Of a stretch of 64,000 bases of DNA, positions 33,981-44,475 are shown in pieces (the stretch's first letter is position 1; every line of letters begins with the position of its first letter). The DNA comes from Klebsiella pneumoniae. GTDB lineage: Bacteria; Pseudomonadota; Gammaproteobacteria; Pseudomonadales; Pseudohongiellaceae. The notes beneath the pieces are model-generated. The model did not search any database and was not told the origin of the DNA. It saw nothing but the letters and a program-made list of their open reading frames with translations. The stretch is from positions 1 through 64,000 of the forward strand of contig CAMBPO010000001.1 of assembly GCA_945869725.1 (NCBI GenBank), read 5' to 3'. Made by a program: the position numbers and the translations under genes.

Positions 33981-34925
33981 TTATTTGACTCCGCCTGCGT
34001 TTTTGCAGAAAGCTGCCATCTCTTTGACTACGGTGACCGCTTCAGGAAGTCGCGGTACAAACAGTGGCCAGACATGCGGCTGCCCCCGCCACACTTGCAA
34101 CTCAGTGGCCACGCCTGCTGCGGCTGCCTTTTCAGCAACACGGATACCATCATCCCTGAGCACTTCGTTATCACTGACATAAATGAGCAGAGGTGGAAAA
34201 CCAGCGTAATCCGCAAACAACGGCGATGCGCGTGGATCAAGAGCATCAGCACCGGCAAGGTAAGTTGATGCCGCTCGACGGATAGAATCGCCAGTGAACA
34301 TGACACACGTGCGACTGTTGGAGGTCAATGAAGCACCGCTAGCACTCAGGTCGGCATAGGGGGACAACAGGATACCGGCTGCCGGCATGGGTAAACCGGC
34401 TTCCTTGATCTGCCACATCAGAGACAGGCATAAACCGGCGCCCGCAGAGTCGCCAGCCAACACAATCTGTTGAGGGTCACGTGACTCCAACAGCCAGCGA
34501 TAAGCCGCCAGCGCGTCATCCGCCGCTGCTGGAAACGGGTGTTCTGGCGCCAGCCGATAATCCAGCACAAACACGTTCGCCCCTGCGTTTTTTGCAAGAT
34601 GGGTCGAAAAGGAGCGATACGCCAGTGGCGACCCAAACAGATAACCGCCTCCATGACAGTACAGAATGGTCTGTTCTGACACTTGCCCGACAGGGATATT
34701 CCATTCGCCACGAATACCGTCATGCTCAAACGCTTTGATCTCAACATTGGGGGCAGCAGGATTCCGACCCATATCGCGATCAAGTGCACGACGGAATCGC
34801 GCCGCGTCAAAATCCGGGCTAATCAATTTAGGTTTAAAACTGCGACGAAGAAACCAGCTAATCAGGTATGAGCGCACACTGCGCCGCTTGATGGATTTGC
34901 GGATCAGATCAGCCTGTTTTGTCAT
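33981..34925 (-). CDS. Alpha/beta hydrolase of the hormone-sensitive lipase family
   Basis: The 314-residue enzyme shows the HSL oxyanion motif YCHGGGYLFGSP at about 90-101, nucleophile elbow GDSAGAGL at about 158-165, acid Asp in IYVSDNEVLRDD and His in GQPHVWPLF. Members hydrolyse short-chain esters or lactones. No signal peptide is present. Its natural substrate cannot be told from sequence. It lies between purK and ansA on the same strand. Confidence 0.88.
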   Translation of the reverse strand: MTKQADLIRKSIKRRSVRSYLISWFLRRSFKPKLISPDFDAARFRRALDRDMGRNPAAPNVEIKAFEHDGIRGEWNIPVGQVSEQTILYCHGGGYLFGSPLAYRSFSTHLAKNAGANVFVLDYRLAPEHPFPAAADDALAAYRWLLESRDPQQIVLAGDSAGAGLCLSLMWQIKEAGLPMPAAGILLSPYADLSASGASLTSNSRTCVMFTGDSIRRAASTYLAGADALDPRASPLFADYAGFPPLLIYVSDNEVLRDDGIRVAEKAAAAGVATELQVWRGQPHVWPLFVPRLPEAVTVVKEMAAFCKNAGGVK

Positions 34926-34968
34926 AAAGCACCTGCGAGAGAGAGTTGTTATGTTACCGGCGATGCGA

Positions 34969-36045
34969 CTAGACCAAGGCCTTGAGCTTATTCAACTGTT
35001 GCAGCATCCGATCAGTAGACTGACTTCTAATAGTGCCATGCCCCACTTTACGACCCTTTTTGAAGGACTTACCGTAATGATGAAAGTGGCAATCTTCAAT
35101 GGCAGCAAGCGCGCCAACCGCAGGGACTGTCCCTATAAAGTTAATCATGGCGCTTTCACCGAGCTTTCTGGTTGAGCCCAGTGGCAGACCGGTTACTGCT
35201 CTGAGATGGTTTTCAAACTGACTGCACTCTGCGCCTTCAATGGTCCAGTGTCCTGAGTTGTGCACCCGCGGCGCAATCTCATTGGCAAACAGGCCACCAT
35301 TGAACTCAAAAAACTCGAAGGCCAGCATGCCAACGTAATCCAGATGTTCCAGAACCGATGTCACGTAGGTTTCTGCAAGTGTCTGCAACGCATGATTATT
35401 GCTGGGTAATGACAAACGGAGAATCCCCTGCTCATGAGTGTTATGTACCAGTGGATAGGCACATACCTCGCCATGTCGGGAACGCACTGCCAGCAGTGAA
35501 ACTTCACCGGTAAAATGTACAAACGTTTCCAGAATACTGGGCACTGACCCAAGCTCGGCATATGCATCACTCACGTCAGCGGCTGTACGCAGCACTTTCT
35601 GGCCTTTGCCGTCATACCCAAGCGTCCTGGTTTTAAGCACCGCTGGCAAACCAATGACTTGAATAGCACGATCAAGTTCAACCTGGGACTCAATGGCTGC
35701 AAAAGGCGCCACTGGAATCTGCAATTTCTGGAAAAGTGTCTTTTCATTCAACCGATCGCGCGCGACACGCAGCGCATCTGCACAGGGAAACACCGGCACG
35801 TATTGGGACAGAAACGCAACGGTTTCAGCCGGCACATTCTCAAATTCAAAGGTTACCAGATCTACCTGATCAGCCAGTTGACGCAAGTGTTCGTGGTCGT
35901 TGTAGTCAGCGCAGATGTGTGCCCCGACTGCCGCTGCGCAGGCATCGGCTGCAGGGTCAAGAAAGATAAATTGCATGCCCATCGGGGTGCCTGCCAATGC
36001 CAGCATACGCCCCAGTTGCCCGCCGCCAATAACACCTATTTTCAT
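34969..36045 (-). CDS. purK: N5-carboxyaminoimidazole ribonucleotide synthase
   Basis: The 358-residue ATP-grasp enzyme uses ATP, bicarbonate and AIR to make N5-CAIR in purine synthesis. N-terminal [18 protein letters not shown], the ATP-grasp segment [17 protein letters not shown], and [29 protein letters not shown] (read as two adjacent blocks) are diagnostic. Its start overlaps purE by four bases. The bicarbonate requirement is notable because a bicarbonate transporter pair lies just upstream. Confidence 0.95.
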   Translation of the reverse strand: MKIGVIGGGQLGRMLALAGTPMGMQFIFLDPAADACAAAVGAHICADYNDHEHLRQLADQVDLVTFEFENVPAETVAFLSQYVPVFPCADALRVARDRLNEKTLFQKLQIPVAPFAAIESQVELDRAIQVIGLPAVLKTRTLGYDGKGQKVLRTAADVSDAYAELGSVPSILETFVHFTGEVSLLAVRSRHGEVCAYPLVHNTHEQGILRLSLPSNNHALQTLAETYVTSVLEHLDYVGMLAFEFFEFNGGLFANEIAPRVHNSGHWTIEGAECSQFENHLRAVTGLPLGSTRKLGESAMINFIGTVPAVGALAAIEDCHFHHYGKSFKKGRKVGHGTIRSQSTDRMLQQLNKLKALV

Positions 36046-36554
36046 GGTTGGCGCGGGTCCGGATTATCCAGCACGGCAGAGGTCTGTTGTGAGCGGAAGG
36101 CAATAACGGCGTCAAGAATCAGCGGATATTTGTTGCCCAGTATAGAGCCCGCAAGCAGTGCCGCATTCACAGCACCGGCACGGCCGATCGCCAGTGTAGC
36201 CACCGCAATGCCCGCCGGCATCTGCACAATAGATAACAATGAATCAACACCTGACAAGATCGACGACTGCACCGGCACACCCAGCACTGGCAGGTGAGTT
36301 TTAGCAGCACACATACCCGGCAGATGCGCTGCACCCCCAGCGCCGGCTATGATTACCTCGATGCCCCGCCCGGCTGCACCGGCGGCATAACTGAAAAGCA
36401 AATCGGGTGTGCGATGCGCTGATACAACCTGGACTTCATAAGCAATGCCCAATTTTTCAAGCATATCAATGGCATGAGACATGGTCGCCCAGTCGGACTT
36501 TGATCCCATGATCACACCGACCAGTGCCGATTTTTGCTCGATTGTTTGGGTCAT
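36042..36554 (-). CDS. purE: N5-carboxyaminoimidazole ribonucleotide mutase
   Basis: The 170-residue class I PurE converts N5-CAIR to CAIR. Signature segments are [12 protein letters not shown] at about 14-25, [13 protein letters not shown] with the catalytic His, and [13 protein letters not shown]. Length is normal. It overlaps purK downstream and begins 98 bp after the sbtB-like gene, with no PurR-type operator recognised in that gap. Confidence 0.96.
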   Translation of the reverse strand: MTQTIEQKSALVGVIMGSKSDWATMSHAIDMLEKLGIAYEVQVVSAHRTPDLLFSYAAGAAGRGIEVIIAGAGGAAHLPGMCAAKTHLPVLGVPVQSSILSGVDSLLSIVQMPAGIAVATLAIGRAGAVNAALLAGSILGNKYPLILDAVIAFRSQQTSAVLDNPDPRQP

Positions 36555-36652
36555 TGCGCTTGCCTCCTGGCTACCATTCCAACACGTTGATTTATGTCAC
36601 GAACAGCTGCCGGCCCAGAAAAATTGGCGAGTATACCGGAAAAACCCTGATA

Positions 36653-36967
36653 TCAGAACTTTTCAGGCCTCAGCACTTCAACCGCAGTCAGGTAACAGAT
36701 CATCGCGTAATCCGCATAATACTGTTGCTGAACATGTTGACTGAGTTTTTCAGCAAGGGTGCGGCTGCACACTACTTCGATGCGTACATTCCCATCATTA
36801 TCCCATCCTGCGTTGCGAACCCCGCGATTGCCACGTCCACGTGCATCGGAGACCGTCCAGCCGGGCGCGCCCAGACGCTGAAGATCATCAAGCAGGCGGG
36901 CTTCAAGCACGGCTTCGCTTATCACCGTGAGCAAACATTTTTCATGACTGGCGTGTACGTCGCTCAT
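36653..36967 (-). CDS. sbtB: SbtB-like PII-family regulator
   Basis: The 104-residue protein has a PII-like ferredoxin fold pattern: an opening strand KCLLTVISEAVLEARLLDDL, a T-loop region DARGRGNRGVRNAGWDNDG and a second strand NVRIEVVCSRTLAEKL. The gene overlaps the sbtA-like gene by four bases, the usual sbtA-sbtB pairing. SbtB proteins bind adenine nucleotides and gate the bicarbonate transporter. No cysteine pair typical of the cyanobacterial C-terminal R-loop is seen. Confidence 0.78.
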   Translation of the reverse strand: MSDVHASHEKCLLTVISEAVLEARLLDDLQRLGAPGWTVSDARGRGNRGVRNAGWDNDGNVRIEVVCSRTLAEKLSQHVQQQYYADYAMICYLTAVEVLRPEKF

Positions 36968-37908
36968 AGGATCCTTGCCTCGTTCAAATACTGGGCAATC
37001 TGCAGATAAAGGGGAATTCCAATCAAAATGTTAAACGGGAAGGTGATACCGAGCGAAGCACCCAGCGACAGTGATGGATTTGCCTGCGGCAACGCCAGTC
37101 GCATGGCGGCAGGCACGGCAATATAGGATGCACTTGCTCCCAGTGTCGCCAGCATGGCGGTGCCACCGACTGACAGATCCATCAGACTGGCAAAACCCAA
37201 CCCTGTCGCTGCGCCAATCCAAGGCATAAGCAATGCAAACCCTACCAGACGAATACCGACCCGCCGCAATGCACCCATCTGTTTTGAAGCGATCAGCCCC
37301 ATTTCCAACAGAAAAAATGCCAGTACTGGCGCAAACATGCTGGTATAAAGCGGCTCAAGCGGCGCAACGGCCTCTTTGCCAGCCAGAACACCAATGATCA
37401 GCCCGCCCAACAGTAACATGATGCTTTTACCAAGGAATATCTCTCTGCCCAGGGCGCGCCACGGCGTGTCGCGGCTGACACCGCGTGCCAGCACAATGCC
37501 TACCAGAATGGCTGGGACCTCAAGAATCGCCACAAACAAGGGCATGTAACTTTCGAAAAATACACCTTGCGCTGTCAGATAGGCGACGACGACAGCAAAG
37601 GTTCCGGCACTGACAGAACCATAATGCGCTGCAATATTCGCTGAATCCACGCGGCTGAATCGCAGTAGCATCAACAATGGGAATGCCACCAGCGGCAGCA
37701 AGAGTCCCATTAGCAGCACCAGCGCCATTTGCCCAACCAACGCAGGACTGGCCTGCTCAGCCAGTTCCACCCCTCCATGTAATCCTATGGCCAGCAGCAG
37801 AATGATCGACAGCGTTTCGTACAAAGCCGGTGGCAATTTCAACTCGCTGCGCAGCAAACCCGCAGCCAATCCGAACACAAAAAACAAAACTACCGGATCC
37901 CAACCCAT
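36964..37908 (-). CDS. sbtA: SbtA-family sodium-dependent bicarbonate transporter
   Basis: The 314-residue protein has about ten membrane segments. Two inverted halves are visible, with IAAHYGSVSAGTFAVVVAYL in the first and GGTAMLATLGASASYIAVPA in the second, which are the Ser-rich substrate/Na+ regions of SbtA (DUF897). SbtA imports bicarbonate using sodium. In a heterotroph the likely use is supplying carboxylases. The next gene downstream is its PII-like regulator and then purE-purK. Confidence 0.85.
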   Translation of the reverse strand: MGWDPVVLFFVFGLAAGLLRSELKLPPALYETLSIILLLAIGLHGGVELAEQASPALVGQMALVLLMGLLLPLVAFPLLMLLRFSRVDSANIAAHYGSVSAGTFAVVVAYLTAQGVFFESYMPLFVAILEVPAILVGIVLARGVSRDTPWRALGREIFLGKSIMLLLGGLIIGVLAGKEAVAPLEPLYTSMFAPVLAFFLLEMGLIASKQMGALRRVGIRLVGFALLMPWIGAATGLGFASLMDLSVGGTAMLATLGASASYIAVPAAMRLALPQANPSLSLGASLGITFPFNILIGIPLYLQIAQYLNEARIL

Positions 37909-37998
37909 ACTGCCTCCATGAAGCGTCGCGACAGCTTACCTAAAGGGCAGATGGCGGGCAATGCGATTGATAGGGAGCGTGTTTCGATTTCAGCTCAT

Positions 37999-38185
37999 GA
38001 GCATCGGCCATCAGGAGCTGTGCTGGACCGGCCGCATCCTTTGCACCGGCGCCCGGCGCTGCGCAACTCGTCCTCAGGCGCTACGCACCTTGCGAACTCG
38101 GACAGTGCTCGCGCTGGTTCGGGCACCGGAGCAAAGGATAAGCACGGCCTGATTGATCCGGCACAGCTCCTGATGGCCGATGCTC
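37999..38185. repeat. 187-bp element with perfect 25-bp terminal inverted repeats
   Basis: The outer arms 37999-38023 and 38161-38185 are exact inverted complements. Inside them the arms continue imperfectly, for example ATCCTTTGC in the left arm faces GCAAAGGAT in the right, giving partly paired arms of roughly 70 bases. It could fold into a long cruciform or RNA hairpin. It has no ORF of its own, so a MITE-like or REP/BIME-like element, or a structured RNA, are the options. Confidence 0.7.
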
Positions 38186-38378
38186 TCGAAGACCAGTGGA
38201 AGCGCGCACATCTCTTCTGCAACGCGCAGCAAAATCTGGAGGACTGTGGCAGGGCGATCTGCGTCGAGGAACAATCAGAGGCGAAGCCTCGTTCCGAGAC
38301 CCAGTCGCCCTGGCGCAGGCCGGGGAATTCTGGCCCAGTCCAGAGAATTCCGGAGCAGGCCGGGGAATTCCAGCGCAT

Positions 38379-38460
38379 AAAAAAAGGGACACAGCTTATC
38401 TGTGTCCCTTTTGTTTTGTTTAGGAACGGAGGCTGATCATTTTTTGATCTCTCCGTCCCC
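38379..38460 (-). terminator. Tandem terminators of groESL
   Basis: Two hairpins follow groEL on the minus strand. The first (38423-38460) pairs GGGGACGGAG with CTCCGTTCC around an inner GATCA stem. The second (38379-38412) has 13-bp perfect arms with core GGGACACAG, a 5-base loop and a T7 tail, a strong rho-independent terminator. Confidence 0.85.
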
Positions 38461-38471
38461 AAAAGAGCACA

Positions 38472-40136
<1,665 letters not shown>

Positions 40137-40199
40137 TCAAATTATGAATGTGTCTTTTACCGGCCGCGTGTGTTGGCTGGCCGGGCGCATGCGCAAGAA

Positions 40200-40490
40200 T
40201 TACTTCTCGATCACACCGTAAATTTCGTTTTCACTGAGAATCAGCAGCTCTTCGTCGCCGATCTTGACGGTATTGCTGGCATATTTGCCAAACACAACAG
40301 TGTCGCCCACTTTCAGATCAACCGGACGCTTCTCGCCATTTTCCATAACTTTACCGGGACCTACGGCGAGCACTTCGCCTTGCGCGGGCTTTTCAGCTGC
40401 AGAACCTGGCAGCACGATACCACCGGCGGTCTTGGTCTCTTCTTCCTTGCGACGAACAACAACACGGTCTTGCAATGGTCGAATTTTCAT
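40200..40490 (-). CDS. groS: Co-chaperonin GroES
   Basis: The 96-residue lid of the chaperonin begins [14 protein letters not shown] and carries the mobile loop [20 protein letters not shown]. The ATG at 40490 is chosen because it gives the family N-terminus and has AAGGAGAG upstream; a GTG three codons earlier is an alternative. Confidence 0.98.
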   Translation of the reverse strand: MKIRPLQDRVVVRRKEEETKTAGGIVLPGSAAEKPAQGEVLAVGPGKVMENGEKRPVDLKVGDTVVFGKYASNTVKIGDEELLILSENEIYGVIEK

Positions 40491-40589
40491 TATTAGCACT
40501 CTCCTTACTGACTATACAAACGTCTATGGTTAACAAAAGTCGGCTGCCTTTGAAGCTGCCGACATAGCTGATTAATGCTCGTGACTGAT

Positions 40590-40618
40590 AGATGGGGCTG
40601 GCAGTGCTGATTTCAATG
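40590..40618 (-). promoter_or_regulatory. Sigma-32 heat-shock promoter of groES-groEL
   Basis: On the minus strand, CATTGAAA (40618-40611), a 13-bp spacer and CCCCATCT (40597-40590) match the sigma-32 consensus CTTGAAA / CCCCATNT closely. The predicted transcription start lies about 90 bp upstream of the groES start codon. Confidence 0.75.
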
Positions 40619-40641
40619 GCCGGCTGAAAAAAATTTTGGCT

Positions 40642-41139
40642 TCAGCGCAATTGCTGATCATCGTGCGGGCGGTCGCGGTCAACGACCTCTCCGTCAATCA
40701 CATGCCCCGGATCGCCGCGCTGCGGACGCCCAAACCCGGCAAAACCAGTGCCTGTTGATGAAGCGGAGAATCCACCCATAAACATACCGCCGCCTTTTGA
40801 AAGTATACGGGCCGCCAGTCGGCCGCGCAGCGCTGGGGTGAGCAGCGCAAAGCCGATACTGTCAGTCAGCAGTCCCGGCGTAATCAGCAACGCTCCCGCA
40901 AATGTCAGCAACATCGCCTCAACAATTTCCTGGCCTGGCATTTGCCCTGTCCGCAGGCGTTGGTCTGCCCTGCGCAGGGTATGTAATCCCTGCCGGCGCA
41001 GTACGCTAATACCTGTCAACGCTGTGACGATGACAATCAGCAAAGTCGCCAGGCCGCCTATCAAATCCGCCACTGCAAACAGCAGATACAGCTCGGCAAT
41101 TGGAATAACCAAAAAGATCAAAAACGCAAATCTCATCAC
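40642..41139 (-). CDS. fxsA: FxsA family membrane protein
   Basis: The 165-residue inner-membrane protein opens with FAFLIFLVIPIAELYLLFAV and a second hydrophobic pair (LATLLIVIVTALTGISVL). A third hydrophobic helix lies around TFAGALLITPGLLTDSIGFA, followed by a Gly-rich tail. This is the FxsA pattern, and the position upstream of groES-groEL on the same strand is the common one in Gammaproteobacteria. FxsA affects exclusion of some phages from F-plasmid cells in Escherichia coli; its basic function is not established. Confidence 0.88.
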   Translation of the reverse strand: MMRFAFLIFLVIPIAELYLLFAVADLIGGLATLLIVIVTALTGISVLRRQGLHTLRRADQRLRTGQMPGQEIVEAMLLTFAGALLITPGLLTDSIGFALLTPALRGRLAARILSKGGGMFMGGFSASSTGTGFAGFGRPQRGDPGHVIDGEVVDRDRPHDDQQLR

Positions 41140-41140
41140 A

Positions 41141-42856
41141 TCAGCTTCCTGTTAATCGTTGGAGTTCACTCTGCCGCGCCGCAACACGAAAGGCTAAGCC
41201 GATAGCAACTAAACCGATAACCACAGAATATAGAAAAAAAGTTGTGTATCCAGCGCCGAGCGCGGCAGGCGAAACACCGGCCACTTGCGCTCCCGTGGCC
41301 AATGTCTCTGGCGGCAAGTCGGCAAACATCGGCATCAGGACTGACAAGGGACCACCGGCATCTGCTGAGCGGGCTGCCGATTCGACTATCCGACCGCTTT
41401 GAGATGCGACCAGCTTGCCTAACAAGGCATAAAGCGATGAAAACAACGCGTACTGTGTTGCCGTAAATCCGGCGGATGTCAGCGACGACATGTAGGCAAT
41501 CAGGGCAGTGCCCGCGAAACCGGTTGCCAGGTTATCAATGGTAATGGCGGCATACAGCGAGGGGACATCTGCACCGCGGGTAGCCAGCCAGATAAACACC
41601 AGATTGGAAACCGGGCTGGCGAAAACGCCAAACAGCATGGTCCTGATGACACCCACACGCGCCACACAATAACCACCCAGCGCAACACCCAGCACCAGCG
41701 CAAGCACACCAAATATTTTACGTACTTCTGCTATCTGTCCCAGCGTAAAGCCCAGATCCACGTAAAAAGGTCCCATCAGATTCAGCACGAAGTCAGACAG
41801 TCGGTAAACACAGATCAGCGCAAGAATTGAACCGCCCAACTGTGTGCCGAAGCGATCAAAAAAATTACCTAATGGCTCCCCATAAGCACGCTTCAGGTGG
41901 ATACCCGGCCGGGTGTGATGACCGGGCGCCGGCAGGCAGGCAACCCCCAGCAAACCAAGCCCCGCCAACACACTAGCCACTTGCAGATAAATACCGGTTG
42001 GCGAACTTCGCCAGACACTGACCAATTGTTCGCCAGCCTCCGTGCTTGCACCGGCAAACAAGGCAATTTCCTGCAGCATTACGGCATTGCCAGTCAGACC
42101 TGATCCCATCAGCAAAGCCGCCAGCAGAATGATCAGACCGCGCGCCAGCCATTCCAGACATTCTGTTACCGGTTTGTGTGGCAGATCGGCTACCAGACTG
42201 ACCATCGGACGCACACTCACTTCGCGGGGCGCCAGCAAGACCCCGAGCATACCAATGCTCATTAGCGCAGCCATCACTGCGTATGAAAAATTCCAGCTGA
42301 AGGCTTCCGCCAGAAACAGCGGCACCGCACCGGCAACAATCATGGCAATGCGGTAACCCCATTGATATGCGGCCGCCATCGCTCCGGAGCGACTCTCATC
42401 AACCGCCTCGATTCGCCAGGCATCAATCACGATGTCCTGCGTGGCACCGGCAAAGCCCACAAATGTAGCCAGCAAGGCTATCCGCAACAAACTGAGTTCG
42501 GGGTCGGAGCCAGCAATCATCCATAGTCCGAACATGATGATCAGCTGCATCAGCAGCATCCAGGAACGGCGCCTGCCGAGCAAACGATCCAGCATTGGCA
42601 ATCGCACGCGGTCGATGACCGGTGCCCAGATAAACTTCAATGCATAACTGAGTGTGGCCAGCGCGAATATCGAGATCGATTGCAACGACACGCCGGATTG
42701 ACGCAGCCACACTGACAGGGTGTCGAAAATCAGCAGAAAAGGCAGACCGGCGGCAAACCCTAACAGCAGCATCACCAGAACACGACGCTCGCTGTACACC
42801 GCGAGCGCCTGCCATCCACTGATGACCTTGGCGTCAGAATTGCCCGAGCGCGGCAT
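41141..42856 (-). CDS. ampG: AmpG-type muropeptide permease (MFS)
   Basis: The 571-residue protein with about 12-14 membrane segments imports GlcNAc-anhMurNAc peptides for cell-wall recycling. The N-terminal LLGFAAGLPFLLIFDTLSVW, LRQSGVSLQSISIFALATL, YALKFIWAPVIDR and the GATQDIVIDAWRIEAVDESR stretch are AmpG hallmarks. Length is typical for the longer AmpG form. Together with ampD and ampE at 52-53.5 kb it covers uptake and amidase steps of the pathway. Confidence 0.9.
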   Translation of the reverse strand: MPRSGNSDAKVISGWQALAVYSERRVLVMLLLGFAAGLPFLLIFDTLSVWLRQSGVSLQSISIFALATLSYALKFIWAPVIDRVRLPMLDRLLGRRRSWMLLMQLIIMFGLWMIAGSDPELSLLRIALLATFVGFAGATQDIVIDAWRIEAVDESRSGAMAAAYQWGYRIAMIVAGAVPLFLAEAFSWNFSYAVMAALMSIGMLGVLLAPREVSVRPMVSLVADLPHKPVTECLEWLARGLIILLAALLMGSGLTGNAVMLQEIALFAGASTEAGEQLVSVWRSSPTGIYLQVASVLAGLGLLGVACLPAPGHHTRPGIHLKRAYGEPLGNFFDRFGTQLGGSILALICVYRLSDFVLNLMGPFYVDLGFTLGQIAEVRKIFGVLALVLGVALGGYCVARVGVIRTMLFGVFASPVSNLVFIWLATRGADVPSLYAAITIDNLATGFAGTALIAYMSSLTSAGFTATQYALFSSLYALLGKLVASQSGRIVESAARSADAGGPLSVLMPMFADLPPETLATGAQVAGVSPAALGAGYTTFFLYSVVIGLVAIGLAFRVAARQSELQRLTGS

Positions 42857-42864
42857 AGGCAGTG

Positions 42865-43347
42865 TTAATCCCGGAAGTTATTGTATTGCAGGGGAATCTC
42901 CAGATTCGCCTCCCGCAGCATGGCAATCACTTCCTGGAGGTCATCTCGCTTTTTACCGGTTACGCGAAGCTTCTCGCCCTGTATGGCGGTCTGCACTTTC
43001 ATTTTTTTGTCTTTGATCAACTTGACCAGCTTACGTGCCATATCGGCCTCAATACCTTGCTGGATGGTGACCTTTTGACTGGCCTTTTTGCCAGACAACA
43101 CAATGTCGTCTTCTTTCATGGTTTTAATATCGACATTACGTTTGACCAGCTTATTTTTCAGGATATCCATCATCTGCTCAAGCTGGAAGTCGGACTCCGC
43201 AGTCAAGGTAATCTCTGCGTCATCAAGTTCAAAACTGGCATCAACACCCTTAAAGTCAAAGCGGGTTCCGACTTCGCGTGTCGCCTGATCCACGGCATTA
43301 CGTACTTCGGGCAGATCCACTTCAGAAACAACATCAAACGATGGCAT
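42865..43347 (-). CDS. yajQ: YajQ family nucleotide-binding protein
   Basis: The 160-residue protein begins [20 protein letters not shown] and ends with the conserved [16 protein letters not shown]. Both ends and the length match YajQ, a two-domain protein that binds nucleotides; some members bind cyclic di-GMP and act on transcription factors. It is transcribed toward ampG with an 8-bp gap, so they may be cotranscribed. Confidence 0.95.
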   Translation of the reverse strand: MPSFDVVSEVDLPEVRNAVDQATREVGTRFDFKGVDASFELDDAEITLTAESDFQLEQMMDILKNKLVKRNVDIKTMKEDDIVLSGKKASQKVTIQQGIEADMARKLVKLIKDKKMKVQTAIQGEKLRVTGKKRDDLQEVIAMLREANLEIPLQYNNFRD

Positions 43348-43418
43348 AGGCTTACCTCTATACTGGAAACAAGTCTTTTAGTGCCGGCTATAGTACCATC
43401 AAGCCCGAAAAACACACG

Positions 43419-44390
43419 ATGGGAGTTTCGGGTGTGGCAACCGATCAATGGCATGTATTGGGCGCAGGCGCGATGGGCTGTCTGTGGGCTGCGGCGCTGC
43501 AACGCCAACAACAATCCTCCACAAGCCCGGTGCTGTTGCTACGTAACACGGCGGCGCTGGCACGCTACCCGGGTATGATCACTATCGAATCACCCGGCAT
43601 TGAAATACGGCAGTTCAAGGTCCCGGCAAAGGCAGTGACGGCGTTGCCGGCTGATATGCCGGCCATTCAGAACCTGTTGCTGGCCTGCAAAGCACAAGAC
43701 ACAGAACCGGCTCTGGATACTCTGGCACCCTGGCTGAATGAATCCAGCAGGATTGTCCTGCTACAGAATGGTATCCGCGTGCAACAGGAATTGACGCTGC
43801 GCAGAGCGCCCGGCACGGTGTTCTGCCTGAGCACTAGCCACGGCGCCTGGACCAGACATCCGTTTCATGTTGTACACGCCGGGATTGGCAATGCCTGGCT
43901 GGGCTTACTGCCGGCCGCAGCCCATGAAGACACAACACAGGCACTGTCCATCATGCTCAAGGCGCTTCCTATCAGCGAGATGAATGTCCGCGCTGATCTG
44001 CGCATGTCGCAGCGACTGTGGCTCAAGTTTGCTATCAACTGCGCCATTAATCCGCTGACCGTTGTTTACAACTGTCAGAACGGCGCTTTGTTGAGCAACG
44101 AACTCGCGCGTGAGCATCTTCAACAGCTGTGCATTGAAATCAGTCTGTTGATGAATGCCCTGCCTGAGTGCCCGGCATTACCGGATATATGGGAGCAGGT
44201 AAAACAGGTCGCGCAGGCAACGGAGCACAATTACTCTTCCACGTTGCAGGACATCCGCAATCATAAAACCACCGAAATTGAGCACCTGAACGGCTGGTTG
44301 TGCGAACTGGCCTCCCGGCATCAGTTGGCGTGCCCGCTGAATCAACAGCTGCTGCAAGCGGTCCGCGACCGGCAGCCCCGGAGGATTTGA
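43419..44390 (+). CDS. Ketopantoate reductase (PanE/ApbA) family protein
   Basis: The 323-residue NAD(P)-binding oxidoreductase has the Rossmann motif HVLGAGAMGCLWAAAL near residue 12, a catalytic-domain segment LWLKFAINCAINPLTVVYNC with the conserved Lys and Asn, and the family C-terminal helix bundle. The expected reaction is NADPH reduction of 2-dehydropantoate to pantoate for CoA synthesis. Other family members act on different 2-oxo acids, so the symbol is withheld. It is divergent from yajQ and 85 bp upstream of the ABC permease gene. Confidence 0.88.
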   Translation: MGVSGVATDQWHVLGAGAMGCLWAAALQRQQQSSTSPVLLLRNTAALARYPGMITIESPGIEIRQFKVPAKAVTALPADMPAIQNLLLACKAQDTEPALDTLAPWLNESSRIVLLQNGIRVQQELTLRRAPGTVFCLSTSHGAWTRHPFHVVHAGIGNAWLGLLPAAAHEDTTQALSIMLKALPISEMNVRADLRMSQRLWLKFAINCAINPLTVVYNCQNGALLSNELAREHLQQLCIEISLLMNALPECPALPDIWEQVKQVAQATEHNYSSTLQDIRNHKTTEIEHLNGWLCELASRHQLACPLNQQLLQAVRDRQPRRI

Positions 44391-44475
44391 CTATGCTAGA
44401 ATCCAGCCACTTCGCGCAGAACATCAGAACTGATCAACCCTGCGCTTTTTCTGTCCGCAATGGAATACAAGCTCA

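Larger units (their letters stand above)
37909..38471. other. Repeat-rich non-coding spacer between sbtA and groEL
   Basis: The 563-bp spacer contains, left to right, a 187-bp inverted-repeat element (37999-38185), a short GAGGC/GCCTC hairpin (about 38279-38291), a 16-bp direct repeat GCAGGCCGGGGAATTC at 38315-38330 and 38355-38370, and the groEL terminators. Open frames span it on both strands but none has protein-like composition or recognisable similarity. Confidence 0.6.

Noticed and set aside
37918..38436. 172-codon plus-strand ORF and several opposing ORFs over the spacer before groEL
   Set aside because: They run through the inverted repeat and the terminators, have odd composition, and match no family; GC-rich DNA gives long chance frames.
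44391..44475. Cobalamin riboswitch before the BtuC-like gene
   Set aside because: The gap is 85 bp, far too short, and no B12-box-like sequence was found.
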